64,000 nt of DNA from Lenzites betulinus. Taxonomy: Eukaryota; Basidiomycota; Agaricomycetes; Polyporales; Polyporaceae. Position 1 is the first letter of the stretch. Every line of letters starts with the position of its first letter. Positions 23,357 through 34,889 of this stretch are shown here, piece by piece. Where the stretch lies: positions 1,674,001-1,738,000 of the forward strand of contig JABYQU010000001.1 in NCBI GenBank assembly GCA_022264855.1, given 5' to 3'. Made by a program: the position numbers and the translations under genes. The notes beneath the pieces are model-generated. The model was not told the origin of the DNA and did not search any database. It saw nothing but the letters and a program-made list of their open reading frames with translations.

Positions 23357-23727
23357 AGCACGTCTGTTGGATAACGCTCTCCGTTTGGTCCCGAAGGGGA
23401 GGAGGAAGTATTGTGCATATACAGATGTCCATGTAGCTATTTGTCTCCCGTGTACCATGCATGCAGCCGCTGTGAACAATTTCTGATGATGTAACTGTTC
23501 TGAATCGTCCCACCGGAAGAGTTGGGATGATGGAGTGTCTATTAAGAGTAGCGAGTGCGGGACAAACATCGGAGTAGGGTGACAGGGAATACGACAAGAC
23601 AACAAGGGGGGCGGTCGTACAGGTTGCGACACTAGTACGGACACTATTATACTTATTCTACAATAACTTTTGCAGCGCACGCAGAACGAAAACCCATGCG
23701 TCGTGGCTGCAGAGGCGCACGCGCGCG
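23357..23727. other. convergent intergenic region
   Basis: 3' flanks of RAD23 (+) and the HNH gene (-). No other feature seen. Confidence 0.5.
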
Positions 23728-25080
23728 CTACGCCTCCGCCCTAGAGAACGCGAGGGAGCGGTATATAGCGATGTTGATGAGGTTCGCAGAGCTCCCATCC
23801 GCCGCGAGGAGCGCGACCTCTTCAAGGTCGTCGAGCACGTCCTTGAGCTCCTCCGCGCGCGCGCTCGCCCACAGTACGCGGCAGATCGCGCAGTGCAGCG
23901 CGAGGTATGCGGGGCTCGGGAGCGGCGCGCCCGGGGACGCGCTCGCGAGTTTTATGGTCTTGGGCAGGCCGAGCCGCGGGGCGACGCGTCCCCAGGTGCG
24001 CACGTTGTAGGTGTGCGGGGTGTCCTGGCGAGACATGGTGAGGTGAGGGGGCGTGAACGGAGATCTTAGAAGGTGGGCAAGGACACGAACCGGGACGGGC
24101 TCCAGGGCGACCTGGAGCTCGGTGAAGTACCGGTGGACGCTGCGGAGCGGGTCGCGGGGAAGGAGGAATCAGTCCGGACAAATGGGCAGGCGAAAAGAGG
24201 GCGTACGTCGCGGAAAGCGTGATGATGTTGTCAAGGGCGTTGATGCCGCCGTGCATGAGCGTCCCGAGCTCGACGCCGCCAAAGCACTCGAGCGCGGACC
24301 AGATGGACGGGAGGTGGCCGGACGCGGCTTCCGAGCTGTCCCGCAGCGAGAAGGGGATGATGTGGGCGGCGCGGGTCACTTCGAGACCACAGTCCCCGTC
24401 AGGAAACTCGCCAGAGCTGTACAGACGTTGCGTAGGTGAGCGAATGTATTCGAAGATAGGCCTGGCGCCGGTGACCCCAGCTTTCGGGGGGACGCGGAGT
24501 TTTTGCGAGTTGCAACTCACCTGCTGGCGATGCTTTCGGGGTCGAGTTTCCCCGAAATCACGCACCTGTGCCGGTCCCTTTCAGATGCCTTCGACGAGTA
24601 TGGCTCAGTATGTGCACGAAAAGCAGATGGTAGGCGCGTACAGATTCGATGACGCTCTTGAGGTCATTGATTGCCTCCGCCTCTGCCGGAGAACGGACGT
24701 AGTCGGCAGAGCTCAGCCCGCTGTGTGAGAGCCTGCTCCTCGGTTCTGGGGTCTGTCCACCAGTCACACGCACTAGAATACATATGCGCGTTAAGAGATG
24801 GCGAGAAGAGGATATTCTACAGCCACATACCGGGAAGAATAACGTTGCGCCAAAAATAATCGGCGACATGGCTGAGGCAACGGGTGTCGCCATGGGCCCT
24901 GTACGACTGTGCAGCCTGTGTGATCTTGCGTGCGACATTGTCTTTTCCGGCTTGATTAGGAGCGTATTCTAAGAGAGCGAGAAGGAGAGCCTGGTCCCGG
25001 AAGTGAGCATACTGGCGAACAAGAGCATCAGCGCGAGCAGCAAGGCTGTCGGACTCGGGGACTACTGCGAGGGCGGGCAT
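23728..25080 (-). CDS. HNH_2-domain protein (basidiomycete HNH nuclease-like family)
   Basis: Multi-exon gene of a family expanded in mushrooms. The first exon from 25080 encodes a helical N-terminus ending DYFWRNVILP. A later exon has the segment DRHRCVISGKLDPESIAS, and the next has CGLEVTRAAHIIPFSL followed by LGTLMHGGINALDNIITLS. In this family these form the HNH fold: the Cys of RCVISG, the AAHIIP histidine and the N of NIITL. The C-terminal exon includes DTPHTYNVRTWG and DLEEVALLAADGSSANLINIAI, the usual tail. Joins near 24560-24620 and 24040-24130 are uncertain; an in-frame stretch near 24040-24110 may or may not be spliced out. Cellular function is unknown. It shares a 364-base divergent promoter interval with the TPP1-like gene. 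Confidence 0.75.
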
Positions 25081-25444
25081 TGCGCAGGTGGACGCGGGGA
25101 GGCTGAGGTAGAGGGGTTAAGGATTATACATGGATGGCGCAAAGGAAGGGAAGGAGTGCAAGCTGGCAGGAGCAGAGCGCTGCAGCGTCGGCAGCTTCAG
25201 GAGGCGACGGCATCAGGCGGCCAACCTCAGCACGTGGCTCGTCGCGTCCCGTCACGCGCCAGTCACACCCCTTCTGCTCTTGTTGCAGCCCCGCCGAGTC
25301 GCGAGAGGTCGCGAGTCCTCTCTTCCTGAACCGTCGTCCATCCCACTCGACGCCGCGACCACCGGCGCTCACAAAAGTTGCCTCTGCCGTACCTTCCTGG
25401 TGCCTCGATTTGTCTACTTCACCACTGCACGCACCGCCCATGCC
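25081..25444. other. divergent promoter of HNH_2 gene and TPP1-like gene
   Basis: 364 bases between start codons at 25080 (-) and 25445 (+). No separate gene is supported. Confidence 0.5.
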
Positions 25445-28400
25445 ATGGCAGACAGCATACGCGCTCCTTGGATCCTCGACTACCTCATATCTGCTGCTGA
25501 GCAGTACGGCGCCAACCTTGCCGCTGCCCCCCGCACAGAAAAGGCACAAAAAGGACAGATCATAAAGGCCAGCTGTTGCTAGACGTTGAGCCCGCGAGGC
25601 AGCTGCTTACCCACTGTCTTCATTAGTTTCTCACTTTCGCACCGCAAGGGAGTACGGCACCATGCGTCATTTGGGCCGATGTCTCTGACAAGAAGCACTT
25701 CATCCATGCCCGTCTTAGTATAGACGCAATTGAAAGGTTTATGAAGTACGTACGGCGATTGCAGCAGCGTGTTCTGTTGATTTACAGCGCAGAACCCCCA
25801 TGTCTGCAGGAGCATCTATAACATCATATAAGTCTGCGTTAGTGAGCCTCAAGAAAGTGCGCATTGCATTCGGCCGTGTCGCTCGTCGTGAACGTGGCGG
25901 CGGCATGACCGAGCATCCACGACTTTACCTGGACGTGGATGAGGTCGATGTCCTTGGCAGTTATGGGGAGCCAATGTGGGGTGCCCCTGTGGATATCAGT
26001 CAAGACGTGAACATCAAGGAATGGATGTTCGGATTGCAGCAGGATGGAGGTGGTGGGCGAGTGCTTCTATATCCATTGTATGCTGCCTGCATACTGATAC
26101 TACTTGTTCTGCAGAAATGTGCTCAAACTGAAGAAGGAGCGGCTATTGGCTCAAGCAGCTGAGCATGCTGACAAGCTCCAGGCGGACCATGCGGTCAATC
26201 TTCGCCAGACGACCATGGATGTGATGAACGTCAAGGTTCAAGTTGCGAGAAAGTCCGCTGCCCACAAGGCAAGATCATCTACTGGTGCGCCTCAGCAGCG
26301 TCCCATAGCCAGTAAAGAAGCCGTCCGCCGCGCCAGCTGGAAGGTATGTGGATTGTCTCCTATGTCAGTATCAGGTCGTTCCAAATATGCGCATATAGCG
26401 AGTGCATACGAAGATGATGCAGTATTCCCGTCCGCCCGACGATGTTTTCGAACAGCTGTTACTTCTCAGTGGTAGGCGCATTCGGCTGCATACATGTATA
26501 CGATGTTTACCAGTGCTGCTATTTAGGAATTTCTGAAGAGTCTAATGCAAATTCGACTGTAGTGCGTTCACCCAGGCATTTATCCAGCCCCCATAGCCGG
26601 TCTCGTTCAAGCTCGGGTGCGTAACGATTCAATATTTCCGTGGTCTCCTAATCGTGGTACTTAAATGGGGACCAGTATCGAATACGAAGGATAAACGTGA
26701 CGAAGACGACACTCCTCCTCGGAGGTCCACTCCCAGCTCCTCGGCTCGGACACCCTCTCAGTGGTCCCCTTCCGTCCTAGGTAGCCCACACGCTGATGGA
26801 TCTTCGTCCACGGAGGATGAAGATGATGACTTGTTCGATGAAGATGCCGATGACCCAATGGACGATGAAGACATGCTCGCACGATCATCCGTACGCGGCC
26901 TTGAAGCATGTCCAGATGACGATCTTCTTCCACTACCTTACCCAGGATCACTCTCCGAACAACCATTGCCTATGCCTCAGCCCGCTCAACCCCGCATCGC
27001 CCCTCCCCCATCTTCCATGCTTTCGATTCCGTATGCAACATCCCCACAACGCCCGTCTTCACCCCCTGTAGAGAAATCATCGAGGGGCCCATTCCGCGAC
27101 ATCGATGCGCTGCCGCCCTCCAGCCCACCTGCCCCTAGCCATTTACTCCCGCCCTCACCCACATCCTCTCCCCGCCACGTGCTGATAACCCCTGCGCGTC
27201 CTGTCCCAGCCGTAAGGAGGGTGCCCTTGCCGCAATATAATCCGCTTCGACGAGACCCGGACGCGAGCGGGGAAGGGCGCGTGTTGGTAGAGAACTCGGA
27301 CACGGCTAGCCCGGGAAGCCTGCACCACTCTCAAAGCCAAAGTCAGAGCCAGGGCCAGGGCCGGAGTGGAGCCCATGCTACGAGCCAGTCGGACGGGAGT
27401 GGTGGTTCGCAGGGCCAGAATCAACCCGCTTCCCAGCCTCAGCGGCCCTCGCAGCTTCGAAACGAGATCGGACAGCCCGCGCCGGCTGAAGACGAAGGTG
27501 GTGCGCACGACGTCACTGAGCAGTCTGGCCAAGTCGCTGGTATCGAGACGGAGGAAACGATGGAGTCGCAGGAACTACAGAGCCAGCCCCCAGTCTGGAC
27601 GCAGCAGAGTCTGTCGTATAAAGGCGACTCGCAGAGCCAGGAAGGCGCTGCTCCTCAGCCTCCGGCCGACGCAGACAACACCCAGCCTCCTGAGGCCCAA
27701 GCGCCTATCGACGAGGCCTTCTCGAATGTTGCTGACGACGCAGCGGAGGTGCCACAAGAGGAGGAGGACTCCGTGGCAAACAAAGTATCAGCTGTAGGTG
27801 AACGCGAGCCCTCTCCGATGGAAGTCGAACAGGACAATAGTGCTGCAGAAGTAGTCGTTGTGGGCGGCCTTAGCTGGACTGTGATACGCAGAAGCACCAC
27901 CGAGGACTCGGAGGAGAGCCAGGACGAAGTAGACGAACTGCTTTCCGATCCCATTACGACCTTGGTACCAGAGCCTAGACAGCCCCGGAAGCCACGTACG
28001 GGGACGCGTGCTGGGCGTCCGAAGGCAACGGCGAAGAAGACAGCAGTAAAGACAAGCGGAGACACCGGGGAAAAGTTGGACCTCGACGACGCGCGGACGG
28101 CGGAAATGGTCAACAAGTATAAGTTCGAGCTCAAGGCCCAGGAGCTCATTCGAGCCCGAAATCGCCGCAACAGCCTTCTCCCCAGTGCACCAGAGCATAC
28201 TGCAGCCGGAGAACCAATACGAAAGGACAGACAGGTCAAGTCGAAAGACTCCCAGCGAGACGCGGGTCCAAACCAATCTTCCCAGCTGGCACATGATCCC
28301 TCCATTTGGACAGCACCGACGTTCATGCGGAAATCCACCAGTAAGGCAGAGCAACCTCCCGCGCGACCTGTGCAGAACGTGAAAGTCGAAGAACCGTCAC

Positions 28401-29167
28401 CCAAGGTGCTTCCCGAGCCCCAGAAGAGGAAACGAGCGGCCCGCCCATCGTCTCCTACACCCAATCGCGAGCAGTCCCCAGCCAAGAAGCGCAAGACCGA
28501 TGCTGTCCCTATTCCAGTTCCCGTTCCCTCAACCACTGTTGACCCTCCTCCGCGCAAAAAGCAAACCAGTCTAGTGCCTAAGACGGCCCCCAACCACGAT
28601 CGACCATCCGCATCCACATCTTCGTCCACATTCGCCTCTACATCCAAAGCGCCCCTAGTTCCTCGAGATCCCTCCACGTCAAGCTCCCGTTCCATCACAC
28701 GCGCCCCGAGCGCTGTGCCCAAGCCTCGCTCGCGCGCCCCAACGGGTCCAACGGACGCGGGGAATTCCCGTGAAACGAAGTTCGTCGATCTGCGCGGGTC
28801 CTCACGGTCGTCGTCCCGCGCATCCCGCGCGCCCGAAGGTGCGCGCTCTCGACCTGCTGGTTCCGCCGCCTCTACGCGGACTTCGGAGCCAGTGGCTTCG
28901 AGCGGCGCGAAGGGGAAGGTAAAGGCGGCATCGTCCAGCGCGGCTAGAAGTAACTCATCCATCGCCGGGGGTTCGGCGGATCCAGCTGCTCGTCCGGGCC
29001 CTTCAAGGGCTATGGGCGTTGTGCCGCTGGACTTGGAGTTGACGCGTACTCCAGGTGGGCCGCCGTTGTTGGGATGGGACGATTTGATGGGCATCTTGCT
29101 CAAGACTGGGAAGACGCGGTATCAGCGCGAGCGGGAAAGGCAGGCCGGCGGCGGCGGCGGGACGTAG
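25445..29167 (+). CDS. TPP1: probable shelterin subunit, TPP1/Tpz1-like (Est3/TPP1 OB domain)
   Basis: Seven exons (25445-25567, 25627-25745, 25793-26077, 26115-26343, 26399-26471, 26527-26616, 26676-29167) join in phase to about 1136 residues. The first 175 residues fit the TPP1-type OB fold. MADSIRAPWILDYLI matches the RPWI start of animal TPP1. CVIWADVSDKKHFIHARLS corresponds to the strand pair with the LLVSDG motif. LKKVRIAFGRVARRER followed by RLYLDVDEVDVLG matches the last strands (LLLLQDCGV, FYLQVDRFSLL). The rest is a long disordered Ser/Pro/Gln-rich tail with acidic blocks and basic patches, ending in a conserved-looking helix, LLGWDDLMGILLKTG. Such proteins link POT1 to TIN2-type partners and recruit telomerase. 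The first intron appears to have a GC donor (AAG|GCCAGC). The disordered length exceeds animal TPP1. Confidence 0.65.
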
Positions 29168-29661
29168 TGCGAAGGTTTTGAGAGCGTTCTACATGTTGTG
29201 CTCGTATGTTCATGTATATACTATGTTTTGATGCAGCTATCTTGCTATCTTGTTCACGACACAACGCAGCACTTGCCAGGATACAGCCATAGTACATGTC
29301 GACTCATTGGCATGTCGCCAGCGTCGAGATGCCCTCAGGTGAATATGCAAGCTGTAGTGTAACGCCAGTAATCAACCGAGAAAGTGCTGTCATTTGAAGG
29401 TTTACTTCATTGTCGGTACTACTACATCTCTCGCCGCCACGAACGCACTCGGACTCCTAGTAGTAGCAGTGGACTCCAGTGGCCGCAGTGGAGGTGAACA
29501 ACTAAGCGCCCGAGGTCACGCGATCACATGATATAAGGACGCGTTCGGCGCTCATTATGGGCGCTCGTGTTCGAGTACGGTTTCGGAAACGCGTGCCTTC
29601 ACTTCTTCCTCTTCATATCCACCATCTCAACCTTCTCCTCCACGACCGACCCTTTGCCATC
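29168..29661. other. NIMA kinase promoter region
   Basis: 494 bases without a gene. A TATA-like GATATAAGG sits near 29531-29539, about 125 bases upstream of the kinase start. Confidence 0.45.
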
Positions 29662-32487
29662 ATGGCCACCCAGCTCGAACTCTACGAGCCACTCGACATC
29701 ATTGGCAACGGCTCATTTGGCATCATCCGCAAGGTCCGCCGGAAAGCGGATGGGCTCGTACGTCGTCGCGGCTAAGCTGCCATGCACCTCCCTCGTGGAG
29801 TCTAACTATTGGCGTTGGCAGATCTTCGCCCGCAAGGAGCTCAACTTTGAGCGTATGACGGAGCGCGACCGCAAGCAAATCGTTTCCGAAGTGTTAGTGT
29901 CGTCCTGACCACGCTGGACATGTCTTGACCACACGGCTCACCCCTCCGACAGAAACATCCTCAAGGACCTCCACCATGAACACATCGTACGCTATCATGA
30001 CCGACACGTTGACCGCGATGCTGGCATTCTTTACATACTCATGGAGTACTGCGGTGGTGGGGATCTGTCTGCGGTAATCAAGCACGCCCTGCGACACAAC
30101 CGACCCATCCCGGAAGACACCATCTGGAATTACTTCATGCAGATCCTCCTCGCCCTCAACCACTGTCACCATCCGAACGGACATGGGCGGACGAGTAGTG
30201 TGGGGACGGATGCCGATGGAAAGGACAAGCGAGCACAAATTCTGCATCGGGATCTGAAGCCCGACAACGGTATGTCCCTACCCGCTCTTGCTGACCATGC
30301 ATTGGGTCCCCGCAATGTGTTCTGTTTTCCTAATGTGTGGCTCTCGCGCGCGTAGTATTCCTTGACGAAAGCAACGCCGTGAAGCTCGGTGACTTCGGCC
30401 TTTCCAAGGCACTCACCCAAGCAAGTTTCGCAAACACTTACGTCGGGGTATGTTCCGTATGATAGCTCCGTGCCCACTGCTCAGTTCTTTGACCTCTGCA
30501 CACTCAGACACCATACTACATGTCGCCTGAACTCATGCAGGAGAAGGCATATGACTCCAAGTCCGACATCTGGTCATTAGGATGTCTCATTTACGAATTG
30601 TGCGCGCTGAAGCCGCCATTCCATGAGGCCAAGACACATGCAGAGCTTAGCATCCTCATTCGGTATGCCATCTCGCTTGTGTATACACATCCGCTTGACT
30701 GACACGACCTCTGTAGCAATGGTCGGATACCTCCACTTCCGAAAGGCTACAGTCCAGCGCTGGCCTCGGTCATCAAGTCCATGCTGAACCTCAACGTAAG
30801 ATTTGTACACATGTGTCTTCTACGTAGATATTCACCCGCGCACTCAGCCTGCGATGCGCCCGGCCGCCAGTCAATTGCTCCAACATGAACGTATCGAGTT
30901 GGCTCTCAAAGTGTTTGAGACCCAGAAGCTGTAAGCATGCAGACCGCGACACGACGATTAGCTTTTGCTCACCGTTGTGCGCTCAGGCTGAACACCGTGA
31001 AGGGTCACAAGAGTGCGCTACTGACGAAAGAGCGCGAGCTCATCGCGCGAGAAACAGCCCTTAGTGAGCGCGAAACACAGCTTGCCGCCATCGTAGCACA
31101 GAAGGACGAGGAGTTGAACTCACTTCGTGCTCTTCTCGCCACTGCGGAGACCACACTCCAGCAACGGGTCCGAGCAGCAGTTGCGCGGCGAGACGAAGAG
31201 CTACGCGCTATGATCGTCAAGCAGGAGGACGAGGTCGCGGCGCGCATCGCGCTGCGGGAGGAAGAGATCTTGGAGGCCGTCCGCAGGCGCGAAGAGGACG
31301 TCACCCGTGCATGGACTGAATGGGAACGCCAGGCCCGGGAGGAGATGGGCCGTGCCGTCGACGAGCGCATAGCGTGGGTGCAACAACGCACAGATGAAAT
31401 CGAGGCCGAGCGGGAAAGGCTCGAGACTGTCAAGAAGGAAGTCGACGCGAAGATGAAGGCGCTCGAGGCGGGTACAGTTTCTGCCGTCCCGGTAAGGCGG
31501 ACGCGCTCGAAGAACCCCCTGGAGGAGGTGAAGAATATCATGGCGCCGCTCAGCCGCCTCACGGAGTCTCCAGAGCCAATGAAGCACTCGGCGCCCCCGC
31601 AACAGATTCCCGTGTTCAAGACGCCGATGGCGACGAAGTGCGCGGACCTCCTAACGGACCTTCCGCCACACTCGGCGATGAAGGGCGTGATCCTGACCGC
31701 GACGGGCGAGCCGCTTGCGACGCCTACCCCCGCGGAGCTCGCGAAGCTGTTCGTGGACACGCCGAAGGTCGGATTGAACTTTGCGAAGATCTTCGACTTC
31801 GACACCGAGGACGAGGACAGCGGGAGCGACGACGAGCTCGAGGAAGAGTTCGAGCCTACCGCCAAGGCGCGCCCGGTGAGCAGGGAAAGCAAACAAGAGG
31901 AGAGCGACAGAGAAACCACCCCAACGCAAAGTACGTCGGGGCAAAGCGTCAACGAGAGCACGAGCGCGAACGGCGTGCCTTCTGTCCGTCCCACACGGTT
32001 GCGCCGTCCATCAATACGCGCAACGTCTGCGTCCGCCGCGTTCCGCCCCGCCGCCATCGCCAACGACGCGGTAGCGTCCTCATCCACCAGCTCTAGCCGG
32101 ACGCGCATAACTCGCGCGTCATCAACGTCGAGTGTGCCCTCCGCGACGGGTGCGGTGGCAGCTCTCGCACAAGCGCCCCCGCCCCACTATGACCGCGAGG
32201 ACGAGGAGAACCTGCCCAGTCCGTTCCTCAAGAAGGTCGACGACCGTATGGCGGCGCCCTCCTCCTCCAGCGGGACCGGCGCCTCCGCGCCATTGCAGCC
32301 GAGACAGAGGACTGCCCCGCGGAAGAGCGGGTCGACGCTGCGCGCGATCGCGGCAGTCAACGCTGCGAAGGCGAATCGGCCGACGCCGTCGGCGGGCTCA
32401 ATTGGCACAGCGTCGGTGCGGTCGTCGATTGCGAAGGCGCAGCGAGCGAGCGAGGAGGCACGGAAGGCGCTGGGTGTGCGCTCGTAG
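29662..32487 (+). CDS. nimA: NIMA-family (NEK) serine/threonine protein kinase
   Basis: Mitotic entry kinase. Eight exons (29662-29757, 29822-29892, 29953-30269, 30356-30447, 30508-30662, 30717-30795, 30848-30930, 30987-32487) give 797 residues. The kinase domain is residues 8-290: glycine loop [12 protein letters not shown], catalytic Lys in IFARKELN, hinge [26 protein letters not shown] and the TPYYMSPEL activation/P+1 segment. A NIMA-style insert enriched in Gly/Asp/Lys lies just before HRDLKPDN ([10 protein letters not shown]). A coiled coil of about 150 residues follows (for example [20 protein letters not shown]), then a basic, Ser-rich tail. The start ATG gives the standard N-terminus; an upstream in-frame ATG at 29557 is probably leader. 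Confidence 0.95.
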
Positions 32488-33366
32488 CGGTTGATTCTTC
32501 TCGTTCTCAAGTCCTCGTTCACTATTCGCGACAACCCTGCAATTTGGATCCCTCAGCAATCTACACGCATTCTCGATATCCCCCTCCTCACTGTGCATGC
32601 TCTCTTGGGACACCTTTCTCCGCCACTTCAATGTTTTTGATGATACCGCACGACCTGACGAAACCCTCGACGGACTAGGAGGCCGCCTCTCGGATGCAAA
32701 TAGGCACGTAGAGTGGTTTCGAATTATCAATTTGCACGACACCACGACGGTCACCAGTATACATACCTGCTACGATGACTACTGTTGTTCTTATCCACGA
32801 CGATAATGTACAGTATCTATCCTACCCGTCCCTAGGCCGAGAGGTACCTGTGTGCGCCGGGAAAAGGTCGGTAGCTTGAGTATGTTCGGACGCCCGGACC
32901 GGGAGAAGGAGTATTGATCAGGGCGTATGCACGTCTATGGCAGCCTTCGCTCTCCAGCGTCCCCCGTCGATTGGCCAGCGAGCCGACAAGACAGCGATGC
33001 ACATGGACGGGGAGAGCACGTTGGTCGCTGCGCGCGTTCTCCTGCCAGACGGAACACGCTGTCGAGGATCGATACGACGGGAGAGCGAGGGTGCATGTGG
33101 CTGTGGGCCCAGAGTCCGAGCTCCATACTCCAATCTCAGTCTGCAGATTGCAATCGCCGGCAGCGACCGCAGGCCAGCGAACCCTCCGCGACTGTCCATC
33201 GTCCCGAGCTCGGCGTGGCTGCAGTCTTTGTAGAACTCTCTCGCCGGACCTAGCTTTCTTTCGCTCCCCGACCACCTCCCCCGCGCCCGACCCTCGCTGC
33301 CTCCTCCGACCGTGCCCCCGCCCCCTCCTCAGTAGCGATAACGAGCCCGTCAGACAGTGACCAGCC
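32488..33366. other. intergenic region before glucosamine-6-phosphate deaminase
   Basis: 879 bases with no gene I can support. It includes the 3' UTR of the kinase and the promoter of the deaminase; a pyrimidine-rich leader lies just before 33367. Confidence 0.5.
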
Positions 33367-34538
33367 ATGCGTACGGGTCTGCTATTGCATCGCGTGGACG
33401 CCCGCCGCTCACCGGCGTGCGGATTCCCGCAGGTCTCATCATCCGCGACGACGCCGCCTCCGTCGGACAGTACATCGGGAACTACATCGCGAAACGGTGC
33501 GTCCGTCCCCGTCCAACGCATGTTCGCTCGCCTGTGCTGACACGCGAGCGCAGGATAAACGACTTTGCGCCGACGCCCGAGAAGCCGTTCGTGCTCGGGC
33601 TCCCGACCGGCTCGTCACCCATCCCGACGTACAAGCACCTCATCAAGCTCGTGAAGGACGGCAAGCTCTCGTGAGCGTCGCATGTATGCATACCGCGCAC
33701 GCTGTGCTCACTAGCTATGCCAACGCAGGTTTAAGAATGTCGTGACGTTCAACATGGACGAGTACGTCCAGCTGCCCGAGGACCACCCCGAGTCGTACCA
33801 CACCTTCATGTTCCGCGAGTTCTTCTCGCACAGTGCGTCCCTCGCTCCACCGGTCGAGGATATGATCCGGTACTGACAGCGCGCGGCGGTGTGCGCCCAG
33901 TCGACATCCCGCCCTCGCAGGTGAACATCCTGAACGGAAACGCGAAGGACCTGATCGGCGAGTGCAACGCGTACGAGGCCAAGATCAAGGCCCACGGCGG
34001 CATTGAGCTCTTCCTCGGCGGTATCGGCGAGGACGGCCACATCGCGTTCAACGAGCCCGGTGAGCAGGCTCTCCATCCCATTCCCCGCGCACATGCACTC
34101 GCCCAGTACTGACCATGAGGTGCGCCAGGCTCGTCCCTCGCGTCGCGGACGCGCATCAAGACGCTCGCGTACGACACCATCCTCGCGAACGCGCGTTTCT
34201 TCAACAACGACATCGCCGCGGTGCCGCGCATGGCGCTCACCGTCGGCGTCGCGACCGTGCTCGACTCGCGCGAGGTCGTCGTCGTCGTCACCGGCCAGCG
34301 CAAGGCGCTCGCGCTCTCCAAGGCGATCGAGGAGGGCGTGAACCACCTCTGGACGCTCTCCGCACTCCAGATGCACCCGTGGGCGCTGATCGTGGTCGAC
34401 GAGGACGCGACCGCGGAGCTGCACGTCAAGACCGTCAAGTACTTCAAGTCGATCGAGCGCGTGCAGGACGAGGTGGAGGCGATGCACGACGCTCTGCGTC
34501 GGCAGGGCGTTGACGAGCCTGTTGGGAGCATGGAGTAA
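33367..34538 (+). CDS. nagB: glucosamine-6-phosphate deaminase/isomerase
   Basis: Converts glucosamine-6-phosphate to fructose-6-phosphate and ammonia, feeding amino sugar from chitin turnover into glycolysis. Six exons (33367-33370, 33433-33496, 33554-33670, 33729-33832, 33901-34059, 34129-34538) give 285 residues. [16 protein letters not shown] is the phosphate loop. [18 protein letters not shown] carries the catalytic Asp. [19 protein letters not shown] holds the ring-opening His and active-site Asp, and [16 protein letters not shown] is another signature. The N-terminus [11 protein letters not shown] is only obtained if the first exon is ATGC. The ATG context and the alignment to animal MKLIILE support this four-base exon. 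Confidence 0.92.
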
Positions 34539-34889
34539 ACAGAAGTTGGAGGGGAACACACGAAGAATTGTTCTACCTCCCTCAATAGCGGAAGTGTAGC
34601 ATGTAACAATAGACAAACATACCGGCAGAGCTCTTGATCTTGCTATTCATTGGGACTAGCCTGTGGCTCAGCTAAAGCTCACGCCGAGCGGTTAAGTGTC
34701 GATGTTCAGGAGTGAAAAAAGCATGTCGTGTTGGTCATACGCTGTACATAGTTTTGCATCGGAATAAAAAGGGTGCAGGGTCGTGTCATGGCAAAGACAT
34801 CAGCATAAGCTTGCGCTCCCGAATACAACACACAACATTTGCCAGACAGCGATGGAACGACAGCGCACAAAAGTAGCCCGGCGTACCCC
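34539..34889. other. convergent 3' region of deaminase and uS2 genes
   Basis: 351 bases between two convergent stop codons. AATAAA occurs near 34763-34768 on the plus strand. No RNA gene recognised. Confidence 0.45.

Noticed and set aside
26654..26675. Separate gene starting with GTG at 26654
   Set aside because: The frame is joined by an in-phase intron to the upstream TPP1-like exons; GTG is not a likely start here.
27655..29103. 482-residue minus-strand open frame opposite the TPP1-like gene
   Set aside because: Shadow of the Ser/Arg-rich coding exon on the plus strand.
31005..32108. 367-residue minus-strand open frame
   Set aside because: Antisense shadow of the NIMA kinase coiled-coil exon.
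33711..34616. 301-residue minus-strand frame
   Set aside because: Antisense shadow of the glucosamine-6-phosphate deaminase exons.
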